From assembly GCA_934500855.1 (NCBI GenBank), contig CAKSUH010000010.1, forward strand, positions 1 through 15,516: DNA of 15,516 bases. The letters run 5' to 3'. Below are positions 6,625-13,683 of this stretch, piece by piece. The translations under genes and the position numbers were made by a program. The stretch comes from an uncultured Eubacteriales bacterium (GTDB taxonomy: Bacteria > Bacillota > Clostridia > Oscillospirales > CAG-272). A model generated the notes under the pieces. It ran no database searches, was not told the origin of the DNA, and saw only the letters and a list, made by a program, of their open reading frames with translations. Numbering within the stretch: the stretch's first letter is position 1; the number at the start of each line of letters is the position of its first letter.

Positions 6625-8067
6625 ATGGAATACATCATTCACGGACGGAAGCCCGAATCGGTTTTCCGTTATTTTGAAGAGATCAGCGCAATTCCGCGCG
6701 GATCCTACAACGAAACCGCCATTGCCGACTACCTCTGCGCCTTTGCGGCGGCGCGCGGACTGGAGCATCACCGCGACGCGCAGAACAATGTGCTCATCAA
6801 AGCCCCCGCCTCCCCCGACCGTCTCAACGCCGCGCCGCTGCTGTTGCAGGGACACACCGACATGGTATGCGAAAAGAACCGCGACACGGTGCACGACTTC
6901 CTGCACGATCCGCTGAAGCTGTGGATTGACGGGAAATACCTGCGCGCGCGGGGAACCACGCTGGGCGGCGACGACGGCATTGCCGTTGCCATGATGCTCG
7001 CACTTCTGGACGGCGAGCTGCCCTCCCACCCCGCGTATGAATGCCTGTTCACCACGGCAGAGGAGGTCGGAATGGACGGTGCGCACGCGTTTGACTACTC
7101 GCTCCTGTCCGCGCGGCGGATGCTGAACCTTGACAGCGAGGAGTTCGGCGTTGTGACCGCAGGCTGTGCGGGCGGTGTGCGGTCCGATCTGACGCTCGAC
7201 GCCACGCCCGAAGCGCTTACAGGCGACTGCATTGAGGTAAAACTGACGGGTCTTGCGGGCGGTCACTCGGGTGAGAACATCAACTGCGGGCGCGCGAACG
7301 CAAACAAGCTGATGGGGCGCCTGCTCGCCGCTCTGACGGAAGCACAGCCCGCGACGCGTCTGGTGTCGCTCTCGGGCGGGTCCAAGGACAACGCAATTCC
7401 GCGCGAGGCGGTGGCGGTTCTGGCTGTCCCCGACGCAGACGGAGCGGTCACGCTTCTGACCGACATCGGCGAGGCGATCGCTTCCGAGCTTTGCGAAGCG
7501 GACCGCGGCTTCCGCCTTTCGGTCTCCCCCACCGACGCGCCCTGCGAAATGCTCTCCGCCGCAACAACGCGCGGAGCAATCACGGTGCTTGCCTGCGCCG
7601 CGAACGGCGTTCTGGAAATGAGCCGCAAAGTGCCCGGACTGGTGGAATTCTCCCGCAACCTCGGCGTAATCAGACAGGAGAACGGCAATCTGACCTTTGT
7701 ATTCTCGTCGCGTTCTTCGATTGAGGAACAGCTGAACGCATCCGAGCGGGACCTGAATCTGCTCGCGGCGGCAATCGGCGGCAAAGTGCGGCATCACAGC
7801 CGTTATCCCGGCTGGAACTATGCCGAAACCTCGGCAATCCGCGACGCATACCTCTCGGCGTTCCGCAAGGTAACGGGAACCGACGCGCGGGTCAATGTGA
7901 TCCACGCGGGCTTGGAGTGCAGTGTGATTCACGATCATGTTCCAGACATGGACATGATCTCCATCGGTCCCGACATGAAGGACATCCACTCCCCCGACGA
8001 AGCCCTCGACCTTTCCTCTGTCGAGCAATTCTGGACAGTCCTCGCACATGTTATCAAAGAGGTCTAA
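6625..8067 (+). CDS. pepD: Aminoacyl-histidine dipeptidase PepD (M20 metallopeptidase)
   Basis: A 480-residue protein of the usual length for the M20C Xaa-His dipeptidase family. It is a cytosolic zinc enzyme that cleaves dipeptides, with beta-Ala-His and other Xaa-His as the classic substrates. The metal and catalytic residues are visible: His77 and Asp79 in LLQGHTDMV, bridging Asp116 in TLGGDDGIA, catalytic Glu146 and ligand Glu147 in TTAEEVGMDGAH, Asp170 in LNLDSEEFG, and His455 in DMKDIHSPDE. The 'lid' domain includes GLAGGHSGENI and NCGRANANKLM. The start has GGGAG about eight bases upstream and lies 20 bases after mreB, without a terminator, so it is probably read from the mreB promoter. 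Directly after its TAA lies a large palindromic element containing a strong terminator. Confidence 0.94.
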   Translation: MEYIIHGRKPESVFRYFEEISAIPRGSYNETAIADYLCAFAAARGLEHHRDAQNNVLIKAPASPDRLNAAPLLLQGHTDMVCEKNRDTVHDFLHDPLKLWIDGKYLRARGTTLGGDDGIAVAMMLALLDGELPSHPAYECLFTTAEEVGMDGAHAFDYSLLSARRMLNLDSEEFGVVTAGCAGGVRSDLTLDATPEALTGDCIEVKLTGLAGGHSGENINCGRANANKLMGRLLAALTEAQPATRLVSLSGGSKDNAIPREAVAVLAVPDADGAVTLLTDIGEAIASELCEADRGFRLSVSPTDAPCEMLSAATTRGAITVLACAANGVLEMSRKVPGLVEFSRNLGVIRQENGNLTFVFSSRSSIEEQLNASERDLNLLAAAIGGKVRHHSRYPGWNYAETSAIRDAYLSAFRKVTGTDARVNVIHAGLECSVIHDHVPDMDMISIGPDMKDIHSPDEALDLSSVEQFWTVLAHVIKEV

Positions 8068-8260
8068 GACCTCGGGGCGTTGCCCCGAACCCTACTTAGG
8101 GAACTTCTTAGAAGAAGTTCCCTAAGAACCTTCAAGAATTTCACAAAAGGGCAGGATTCTCTCCGGATCCTGCCCTTTTGTGAAAGTTTTTGGGGATTTT
8201 TAAGGGACTTTTTTCAAAAAGTCTCTTAAATGGGGTTTGGGGCAACGCCCCAAGGTCTTA
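8065..8260. repeat. Nested palindromic intergenic element (four stem-loops)
   Basis: The two ends are inverted repeats of each other. The left arm begins TAAGACCTCGGGGCGTTGCC at 8065; the right arm (8231-8260) ends GGGGCAACGCCCCAAGGTC plus TTA. A few G:T-type mismatches separate them. Each arm also folds on itself (CGGGGC-GTT-GCCCCG at 8072-8086; TTGGGGC-AAC-GCCCCAA at 8237-8253). Inside are three more hairpins: 8096-8109 with 8112-8125 (TTAGGGAACTTCTT arm), 8139-8157 with 8167-8185, and 8200-8213 with 8216-8229 (TTAAGGGACTTTTT arm, one mismatch). The element begins at the pepD stop codon and fills nearly all of the gap to the converging gene. A related, shorter sequence follows spoVAE at 13681. 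It behaves like a REP/BIME- or MITE-like dispersed repeat; no open reading frame lies inside. Confidence 0.85.
8139..8185. terminator. Strong intrinsic terminator after pepD
   Basis: A perfect 19-bp stem (TTTCACAAAAGGGCAGGAT and its complement) with a nine-base loop. On the + strand it is followed by GTTTTTGGGGATTTTT. On the - strand the stem ends in a T-rich run as well, so it can serve both pepD and the converging zinc-module gene. Confidence 0.85.
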
Positions 8261-8278
8261 CTTATCCCCTCTGATAAC

Positions 8279-8776
8279 TTAGTCGTAGTCGTGCTTGGCA
8301 AAGCAGTTGTCGCAGTAGTATTTTTTACCGATGCGATGTTTTTTCAGCTTGCGATAAGACTTTTCGCAGATCGTTTTGCCGCAGTCCGCACAGGTTGCGG
8401 TCAGGGACTCATCATCGCGGTAATCCGCGCCGCCGTAGTATTTGGCGGAGGACTTGCCCATTGCGCGGCAATTGTCGCAAAGGAAGCCTTTTCCGGGCGT
8501 ATAGCCGTGCGCCAGACGGAAAGACCTGACATCAACGGGCGCGCCGCACTCGCGGCAAACGAAGCGGGTCTTTTTACCGTCCGCCGTATACATGACCTCG
8601 GGCTTCGATTCCGTCTCCGGTTCCGGGCGCACGACATTCACATTTCCGGTGGTAAAAGTTCTCTTTCGTGTCGCAGTATCGGCAACCAGCATAATTCCCG
8701 CCGCAAAGCAGGCAAGGGTTTTACCGACAAAGGTTCCTGCCCGTTTCGCCGAATTGAAAACCGTATTCTCATTCAT
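8279..8776 (-). CDS. Small membrane-linked protein with duplicated four-cysteine zinc-ribbon-like modules
   Basis: The start is placed at the ATG 8776-8774 because AAAGGAG lies eight bases upstream; this gives 165 residues. I do not recognise a named family. Residues 15-33 (TFVGKTLACFAAGIMLVAD) form one hydrophobic segment that could anchor the protein. After a charged, Pro/Glu-rich linker come two similar modules: Cys74/Cys77 (FVCRECG) with Cys100/Cys103 (FLCDNC), and Cys129/Cys132 (TCADCG) with Cys155/Cys158 (YYCDNC). Each is a CxxC-20 to 25 residues-CxxC unit, as in zinc ribbons of the probable zinc-binding or 'CxxC' type. The two modules share the order CxxCG, a basic helix, then YxCDNC, which suggests an internal duplication. 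It has its own consensus promoter. A role in binding metal, protein or nucleic acid is possible but unproven. Confidence 0.75.
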   Translation of the reverse strand: MNENTVFNSAKRAGTFVGKTLACFAAGIMLVADTATRKRTFTTGNVNVVRPEPETESKPEVMYTADGKKTRFVCRECGAPVDVRSFRLAHGYTPGKGFLCDNCRAMGKSSAKYYGGADYRDDESLTATCADCGKTICEKSYRKLKKHRIGKKYYCDNCFAKHDYD

Positions 8777-8853
8777 AGTAAGGCTCCTTTCCAACCGACC
8801 GCCGCCTGCGACAGCCGCTGTTACCGGCACTTCATACCGTCAATTTCAATCTT

Positions 8854-8882
8854 ATTATACCGTAAAAACCGTATTTTGTCAA
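8854..8882 (-). promoter_or_regulatory. Sigma-A promoter of the zinc-module gene
   Basis: A consensus match on the - strand: TTGACA (8882-8877), 17 bases, TATAAT (8859-8854). The leader to the ATG at 8776 is about 70 bases. A small CCCC-TTTGC-GGGG hairpin at 8883-8895 lies just upstream, between the SH3b gene stop and the -35 box; it is too weak to be a confident terminator. Confidence 0.88.
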
Positions 8883-8900
8883 CCCCTTTGCGGGGAAAAG

Positions 8901-10331
8901 TCAATTGAATGCGGATTGGAGAGCGAAATAGTTGATGCCATCGACTTCAACGATGTAGTAACCGTCTCTGCCGTTGGTTCCCTTGCCCTCTGCAACGATT
9001 GTAACCGAGGTATCCTTTGCAACCTTCTTTACAACCTTGTTTTCATCGCCGCTCGGCTCACTCCACAGCTTCAGTTCGACCTTTGCGGTCTTGGTCATGG
9101 AAACTCTTGTAAAGTTGTAAACGCTGAGCAGGTGTTCAAGCGACAGCGGAATGCTGCTCATGGTCTTACCCGTTGAATCCAATGTCAGCGAATCGTACCA
9201 AGCAAATCCGATCTTGCCGTTGGCGGTTTTAACCAGACACCAAGTTGCGCCGCCGCTCAGGGATTTGCCGTAAGCATACAATGTCATGCTGCTCGGCACC
9301 GAAACGGTTTCCACCAACTTGCCGCTTCCCGACGGCGTTTCGCGGACATTGATGCTGCTTTGATACGGATAAGCCGTGATCTCTGCGGAGAATCTGGTAT
9401 AGTGATACTTATCAATCAGCTCATCCATGGTGTATCCGCCGTCCGGTCTGACCTCGGAAACCTCCGATTTTGCCACATAACACTCAATCGATGCGGAGCC
9501 TGCGTCCTTCTTGTAGTACACCTTGTACCACGAAACGCCGTTGACATTGCCCTCCGCAACTGCGGTCAGTTCCGTTCCTCTCGGCACACCGTTGCCCCCC
9601 ACAATGGTTCCGCCGCCCTGTCCGTTCTCGGAAGGAATCGGCTCCAGCCGCAGGTTAGCCATGTTTTCGGAAATGACATAAACCTTCTTTTCCGAAGGCA
9701 GGTTGGTAAACTTCTTGCTGTAGTCCTCCGAAAGACTGCTGAATGTAACAAATCCCGTCACCGACTTGGAGCCGTCGGTGTACTTGACTTTATACCACTT
9801 CTTTTCGGTGCTTTTTGCAATAACCTCAACCTTATCGCCTTTTTTGGCATAGGTCAGCGCGGTGGAAAACTCTTTCTCCGCAGAAGCGTACTTTCTGATG
9901 CTGACGGAATCCACACACACCGTCATTTCCTCACTGCAGGAAACGAAGGTCTTTTCCTCGATATCGTCATCGGTAGTCCGACCGCGGGAGATGTAGTATT
10001 CCACGCCCTCGTACTTCACCTTGTACCACTCGGTGCTCTGCGCGAAGCACTCCAGCTTTGCGGGCGCTTCCAGCGTGATGGATTTTCCCTTGCTGTCGAT
10101 CGGCTTCAGCGTGGACTTTTTCTTCAGGTATACCGTTCTGCTGACATTGGTGTACTCCGATTTTGCAGGGTCGGAGCTCGGGTCCAATGCCTGCGTCACA
10201 CGGTTTCCGTGTTCATCGGTATAGGTCTGGCTCGGGTCGTTGCCCGGATCCTTTTCCGCAACACACGCAACCAGATTTGCCGAGAGGACGGCGGCAAGAA
10301 TGGCAAGTGTAATGGTTCTTTTGAGTTTCAT
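8901..10331 (-). CDS. SH3b-repeat lipoprotein, probable cell-wall-associated surface protein
   Basis: The start is placed at ATG 10331-10329 (AAAGGAAG six bases upstream), giving 476 residues. The N-terminus is a lipoprotein signal: MKLKRTIT, a hydrophobic core, and the lipobox LVAC with Cys23 as the lipidated residue. A Ser/Asp/Pro-rich linker follows. After that I count about five SH3b-like units, each with the pattern '..VNVRxxPS....-VxxxxxGTxVxVxAxS-xxWYKVKYxxGxxGYVxxxxL': roughly residues 60-115, 135-205, 215-290, 320-385 and 400-476. The clearest are SVSIRKYASAEKEFSTALTY, WYKVKYTDGS, MANLRLEPIPSEN and SINVRETPSGSGK. Bacterial SH3b domains commonly bind peptidoglycan or surface peptides. 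There is no catalytic domain, so it may be a wall-binding or sensing protein. Base composition is slightly lower in GC than its neighbours. Confidence 0.82.
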   Translation of the reverse strand: MKLKRTITLAILAAVLSANLVACVAEKDPGNDPSQTYTDEHGNRVTQALDPSSDPAKSEYTNVSRTVYLKKKSTLKPIDSKGKSITLEAPAKLECFAQSTEWYKVKYEGVEYYISRGRTTDDDIEEKTFVSCSEEMTVCVDSVSIRKYASAEKEFSTALTYAKKGDKVEVIAKSTEKKWYKVKYTDGSKSVTGFVTFSSLSEDYSKKFTNLPSEKKVYVISENMANLRLEPIPSENGQGGGTIVGGNGVPRGTELTAVAEGNVNGVSWYKVYYKKDAGSASIECYVAKSEVSEVRPDGGYTMDELIDKYHYTRFSAEITAYPYQSSINVRETPSGSGKLVETVSVPSSMTLYAYGKSLSGGATWCLVKTANGKIGFAWYDSLTLDSTGKTMSSIPLSLEHLLSVYNFTRVSMTKTAKVELKLWSEPSGDENKVVKKVAKDTSVTIVAEGKGTNGRDGYYIVEVDGINYFALQSAFN

Positions 10332-10373
10332 TTTTTCTTCCTTTCCGCTTTTGGGCATCTATATAAACTTCTG

Positions 10374-10390
10374 TTTATTTACCAAATAAA
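10374..10390. repeat. Small inverted repeat in the SH3b gene leader
   Basis: TTTATTT, ACC, AAATAAA: a 7-bp AT-rich inverted repeat between the transcription start and the ribosome binding site. It could be an operator half-pair, or nothing more than AT-rich leader DNA. Confidence 0.35.
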
Positions 10391-10403
10391 TATAGCTAAT
10401 TAT

Positions 10404-10432
10404 ATTGTACCACAAGAAAAAGCGGTTGTCAA
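10404..10432 (-). promoter_or_regulatory. Sigma-A promoter of the SH3b lipoprotein gene, extended -10
   Basis: On the - strand: TTGACA (10432-10427), 17 bases, TACAAT (10409-10404), with TGG directly before the -10, i.e. the extended TGn element. The predicted leader is about 67 bases. Confidence 0.82.
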
Positions 10433-10475
10433 TGACTAATTTGAATTTTTTTCTTTTTCGCGAAAAATGTTTCTT

Positions 10476-11243
10476 TCAGTCGACGGAGATCAGCAAACGG
10501 ATCGCTTCCACCGCCGTCCGCACTGCCGCTCCCGTATCGTGCGATTCCTCCGCGTCGGTGTCCATTCCCGCCTTTGCGCGCTCCTGATTCCAGATGACAT
10601 GGAACACCGCGCCCGTCCGCACGCCTCTTGCCGCGCCGACCGTAAAGAGCGTGGAAGCCTCCATCTCGCTTGCCAGCACGCCGAGCCGTTTCCACGCTTC
10701 CCATTTCGCCTCCAAATCGCCCGATATCGGCATCCGCGCGGGCGAATGCTGACCGTAAAACGAATCCTTGCTCTGTACCACGCCGAGATGAACGGATTTC
10801 CCCGTTCCCTCCGCCGCCTGCTTCAGAGCCGCTGTCACGCCGAAATCCGGGACTGCGGGATATTCGGGCGGCGCGTATTCATGCGAAGTGCCGTCCTGCC
10901 GTACCGCGCCCGTTGCCACCACAAGGTCCCCGCTCGCAACCGCCGTTGCGATTCCGCCGCAGGTCCCGACCCGGATGAGCACCTCCGCGCCGCAGTCGAC
11001 CAGTTCCTCCGCCGCAATCGCCGTAGACGGTCCGCCGATGCCCGTGGAGCAGACCGTCACCGTCTCGCCCGCCAGCTTCCCGTTCCAGACCGTAAATTCG
11101 CGGTTTCTGCCCACAAAAACAGGCTCTTCCAACAGCGCCGCGATCTGTTCAACCCGCTCGGGCGCACCCGGCAGGATGCAATAGCGCCCCACTTTTCCGC
11201 GCTCGGTCGGAATATGGAACGGCTTTCTATCGGGTGTCAGCAT
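10476..11243 (-). CDS. udp: Uridine phosphorylase
   Basis: A 255-residue cytosolic nucleoside phosphorylase (NP-I family) that splits uridine with phosphate into uracil and ribose 1-phosphate for pyrimidine salvage. Phosphate-site features are visible: LPGAPERV with Gly26 and Arg30, Arg48 in NREFTVW, and Arg91 in IRVGTCGG. CSTGIGGPSTAIAAEEL (65-81) is the family core. The QSKDSFYGQ region (157-165) and ASEMEASTLF (191-200), with Glu193/Met194/Glu195 for ribose contacts, point to uridine rather than purine specificity, close to E. coli Udp. The start has GAGGAGGTAGCGCC before the ATG. Its ATG lies 12 bases after the stop of the epimerase-like gene, so both share one transcript. Ribose 1-phosphate from this reaction would feed central sugar metabolism. 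Confidence 0.93.
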   Translation of the reverse strand: MLTPDRKPFHIPTERGKVGRYCILPGAPERVEQIAALLEEPVFVGRNREFTVWNGKLAGETVTVCSTGIGGPSTAIAAEELVDCGAEVLIRVGTCGGIATAVASGDLVVATGAVRQDGTSHEYAPPEYPAVPDFGVTAALKQAAEGTGKSVHLGVVQSKDSFYGQHSPARMPISGDLEAKWEAWKRLGVLASEMEASTLFTVGAARGVRTGAVFHVIWNQERAKAGMDTDAEESHDTGAAVRTAVEAIRLLISVD

Positions 11244-11255
11244 GGCGCTACCTCC

Positions 11256-12128
11256 TCAGCAAAATGTAATCGTGCAAAGCAGGGACTTCTGCTCCCCCGT
11301 CGCAAGACGGACCAGATCGGGCTTTTCCGTCAGCTCGGTGACCACACCGTGCAGTGCGGGCAGAGAGGTCCACGGTTCCATGCAAAGGAAGCGCGCGCCC
11401 GGCACCTTCCACAGTCCGAAATAGCAGAAATCAGGGAAGTTCATCGCAATGCGGCGGTCGGTCCCGCGCTTTTCCAGCATAACCGAGCGCGGCATCTCAC
11501 AGAAGAACGCCGAACCCGCTTCGAAAAAGGCATCGGTCGGATCAAAAAATTCTCCGTCGCGGAGCGGGAAATCTCTGCTTCCGCCCGTGGGGAAGCATTC
11601 CCCTTCGTCAAAGTTCAGGCGCTGAAGGGTACCCGTTGCGCCCTCGAAGCGGACCGTATAGTCCCCGATGGTTCCGCCGGCAAACGGCAGGCTGAAACCG
11701 GGATGAAGTCCCAATGCAAACGGCATCACGCGCTCGCCGCGGTTGACGATCTCCGTGCGTGTGGTCAGCGTGCGATCCTGCAGGGAGAAAATCAGACGCA
11801 CTTCAAAGGGATACGGATAATTTTTCAGCGTTTCCGCGTTGTCGCGGGCACGGAAAGTCACCGAGGTGTCGCTCTTTTCGGTCACTTCGGTTGTCATAAA
11901 GCGAAGGAATCCGTGCACCTCGGGGTTGCAGGGAATGCCCGCATCGGTGCATTTTCCCTCCCAGAGACGCCCGCAGAACGGGAACAGCACAGGTGCGCGG
12001 TCCGCCCAAGAGGCTTTGTCCCCCTGCCAGAGATATTCGGTTCCGTCCGCGCCGCGGATTGATTGCAGTTCCGCTCCGCGATCGGAAATTTCAACAGTCA
12101 AAAATTCGTTTTTCAGTTGGTAATTCAT
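11256..12128 (-). CDS. Aldose 1-epimerase family protein (LacX type)
   Basis: The real gene is the 290-residue part starting at ATG 12128-12126, with an AAAGGGG-type ribosome site upstream. The open frame continues further but only as the antisense shadow of spoVAD. It is a galactose-mutarotase-like beta-sandwich protein that interconverts sugar anomers or modifies a related sugar. Candidate catalytic residues are His72 in EVHGFLR, His142 in ALGLHPGF and Glu251 in MEPWTSLPA, corresponding to the His/His/Glu set of GalM. The N-terminus has the LacX pattern MNYQLKNEFLTVEISDRGAE and the YLWQGD...WADRAPVLFPFCGRL segment. LacX proteins in lactic acid bacteria sit in sugar operons, but their exact substrate is not settled. 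Here it heads an operon with uridine phosphorylase. Confidence 0.88.
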   Translation of the reverse strand: MNYQLKNEFLTVEISDRGAELQSIRGADGTEYLWQGDKASWADRAPVLFPFCGRLWEGKCTDAGIPCNPEVHGFLRFMTTEVTEKSDTSVTFRARDNAETLKNYPYPFEVRLIFSLQDRTLTTRTEIVNRGERVMPFALGLHPGFSLPFAGGTIGDYTVRFEGATGTLQRLNFDEGECFPTGGSRDFPLRDGEFFDPTDAFFEAGSAFFCEMPRSVMLEKRGTDRRIAMNFPDFCYFGLWKVPGARFLCMEPWTSLPALHGVVTELTEKPDLVRLATGEQKSLLCTITFC

Positions 12129-12224
12129 GGTGGTACCCCTTTTTTTATAATTCGGGAGCCGCCGTGCGACCGCAATTATCCCGTTGCAATCCCGCGGACC
12201 TGCCCCCAAAAATTTCTTTCTTTT

Positions 12225-12253
12225 ATTGTACCATATTTTTGCGAATAATGCAA
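12225..12253 (-). promoter_or_regulatory. Sigma-A promoter of the epimerase-udp operon
   Basis: On the - strand: TTGCAT (12253-12248), 17 bases, TACAAT (12230-12225), preceded by TGG (extended -10). The leader to ATG 12128 is about 90 bases. The -35 box lies inside the spacer of the opposing sigma-G-like promoter. Confidence 0.8.
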
Positions 12254-12271
12254 GACAAATCATCCATAATA
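12243..12271 (+). promoter_or_regulatory. Sigma-G-like forespore promoter of spoVAD-spoVAE
   Basis: GAATA at 12243-12247, 17 bases, CATAATA at 12265-12271. This fits the known sigma-G pattern (G-H-A-T-R at -35, about 17-18 bases, CATnHTA at -10), and spoVA is a classic sigma-G operon in Bacillus. The transcript would start about 20 bases before the spoVAD ATG. No sigma-A promoter on the + strand is evident in this gap. Confidence 0.65.
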
Positions 12272-12296
12272 ATAGCAAAAAAAGAGGAAAACAAGG

Positions 12297-13322
12297 ATGA
12301 ATCAAGGATGTTTTCGGTTGCGGGCGGCAATTCTCGCCGCCGCTTCGGTCGTCGGGGAAAAAGAGCATGACGGACCGCTCGGAAGCCGCTTTGACCTGCA
12401 CGACCCCTCCGGGTTGTTCGGTAAAAAAACATGGGAGGGCGCGGAGAGCGAATCCCAGCGCATGGCGTTCCGACTGGCGCTCTCCAAGGCGGGACTGCGC
12501 GACGGCGATGTGGACGCGCTCTTTGCGGGCGATCTGCTCAATCAGTGCGTCGGCTCCGCCTACGGGCTTCTTTCCTATGACATTCCCTATCTTGGTCTTT
12601 ACGGTGCCTGCTCGACCTCGGCAGAGGGACTTCTGCTGGCTTCCATGGCGGTCAGCGGCGGTTTTACACGCGTGGCGGGGGTTGTGACCTCTTCGCACTA
12701 CTGCTCCGCCGAGCGCCAGTACCGCACGCCGCTTGAATACGGCGCACAACGCGCTCCCACCGCACAGTGGACGGTCACGGGTGCCGGTGCGTTTCTGATC
12801 GGTCCGGCAGAAAAGCACCCCGACTGCGTTTGGATTACGGGAGGCATGGCAGGCAAGGCGCAGGACTATGGCATCAACGATCCCTCCAACATGGGAGCGG
12901 CAATGGCTCCGGCGGCGGTGGACACGCTCCTGCGCTTTCTGGAGGAAACGGGTCGGGACATCACGCATTGGGATCGGATTGTGACGGGCGACCTCGGCTT
13001 TGAAGGCGGCGAGCTGTTTTGCGACCTGACCGAGCGGCACGGCGTAACCGTGCGGGACCGCTATGCGGACTGCGGTCAGCTGATCTATGACCGCGAAACG
13101 CAGGATGTTCACGCGGGCGGCTCGGGTTGCGGATGTGCGGGAACGGTACTCGGCGCCTACTTTCTGCCGCTCCTGCAATCGGGAGAGTTGCGGCGGATTC
13201 TCTTCCTTGCCACCGGCGCCATGATGAGTCCCGACAGCATCAAGCAGGGCGAAAACATTCCCGCTGTGGCGCATCTGATTGAGCTTTGCGGTAAAACTTG
13301 CGGAGGAAACGGGCATGATTGA
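12297..13322 (+). CDS. spoVAD: Stage V sporulation protein AD
   Basis: A 341-residue protein of the standard SpoVAD length. SpoVAD has a thiolase-like fold and is the dipicolinic-acid-binding part of the SpoVA channel in the spore inner membrane, needed for Ca-DPA uptake in sporulation and release in germination. Diagnostic segments are AAASVVGEKEHDGPLGSRFD (14-33), FAGDLLNQ (76-83), LYGACSTSAEGLLLA with Cys105 (101-115), SSHYCSAERQYRTPLEYGAQ (132-151), PTAQWTVTGAGA (154-165), DRIVTGDLGFEGG and GGSGCGCAG. The start has GAGG nine bases before the ATG. It overlaps spoVAE by eight bases. In most spore formers spoVAC lies directly upstream, but here the divergent epimerase gene does. The gene has its own sigma-G-like promoter, so this is the start of the transcript. 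Confidence 0.96.
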   Translation: MNQGCFRLRAAILAAASVVGEKEHDGPLGSRFDLHDPSGLFGKKTWEGAESESQRMAFRLALSKAGLRDGDVDALFAGDLLNQCVGSAYGLLSYDIPYLGLYGACSTSAEGLLLASMAVSGGFTRVAGVVTSSHYCSAERQYRTPLEYGAQRAPTAQWTVTGAGAFLIGPAEKHPDCVWITGGMAGKAQDYGINDPSNMGAAMAPAAVDTLLRFLEETGRDITHWDRIVTGDLGFEGGELFCDLTERHGVTVRDRYADCGQLIYDRETQDVHAGGSGCGCAGTVLGAYFLPLLQSGELRRILFLATGAMMSPDSIKQGENIPAVAHLIELCGKTCGGNGHD

Positions 13323-13683
13323 CAGACTTTTGCCCTATTTATGGGCGTTTCTGGTAGGCGGCGCGCTCTGCGTGATCGCGCAGATTCTGATTGACCGCAC
13401 CAAGCTGACTCCTGCGCGGATTCTGGTGCTGTATGTGGTGGTCGGCGTTTTCCTCGGCGCAATCGGGGTTTACAAGCCGCTCGCGGAATTCGCGGGCGCA
13501 GGCGCGACCGTCCCGCTGACGGGCTTCGGCTACGCGATATCGGTCGGTGTACGGGAAGCGGTGGAAAAACAGGGCTTGCTCGGCGCGTTGACAGGCGGGC
13601 TTGCGGCAACCTCGGGCGGCATTGCGGCGGCGCTGATCTTCGGCTATCTCGTCTGCCTGTTCTTCAGGGGAAAGCCGAAGTAA
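13315..13683 (+). CDS. spoVAE: Stage V sporulation protein AE (SpoVAEb type)
   Basis: The start at ATG 13315 is chosen because GGAGGAAACGGGC precedes it; this gives 122 residues, close to the 115-120 typical of SpoVAEb. It is a small integral protein of the spore inner membrane with about four membrane segments: LLPYLWAFLVGGALCVIAQI, ILVLYVVVGVFLGAIGVY, a short mid-segment and LTGGLAATSGGIAAALIFGY. The family motif ILIDRTKLTPARILVLYVVV and GFGYAISVGVREAVEKQG are clear. It works with SpoVAC and SpoVAD in the DPA channel. It overlaps the spoVAD end by eight bases in another frame, so translation is coupled. Its TAA merges with the start of a short relative of the palindromic element seen after pepD. 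Confidence 0.95.
   Translation: MIDRLLPYLWAFLVGGALCVIAQILIDRTKLTPARILVLYVVVGVFLGAIGVYKPLAEFAGAGATVPLTGFGYAISVGVREAVEKQGLLGALTGGLAATSGGIAAALIFGYLVCLFFRGKPK

Noticed and set aside
6475..8049. 524-codon open frame opposite pepD
   Set aside because: A GC-rich antisense shadow: no ribosome site, an Arg/Val/His-heavy composition and no recognisable motifs, while pepD shows all metal ligands.
8065..8260. CRISPR-like array or attachment site in the repeat-rich gap
   Set aside because: The repeats are inverted and nested, not direct with regular spacers, and there is no integrase or tRNA end nearby.
10454..10467. TTTTTCGCGAAAAA palindrome after udp as a terminator
   Set aside because: The stem is AT-rich with no loop, and in the direction of udp it is followed by an A-rich rather than T-rich run.
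10467..12062. 531-codon + strand open frame opposite udp and the epimerase-like gene
   Set aside because: It spans two real genes of the other strand and their junction, and its Arg/His/Ala-rich protein has no domain features.
12129..13316. Long open frame on the - strand continuing upstream of the epimerase start (total 686 codons)
   Set aside because: It is antisense to spoVAD, whose protein match is unmistakable. The upstream part has a low-complexity Arg/Ala/His composition, and a promoter plus ribosome site lie before the true start at 12128.
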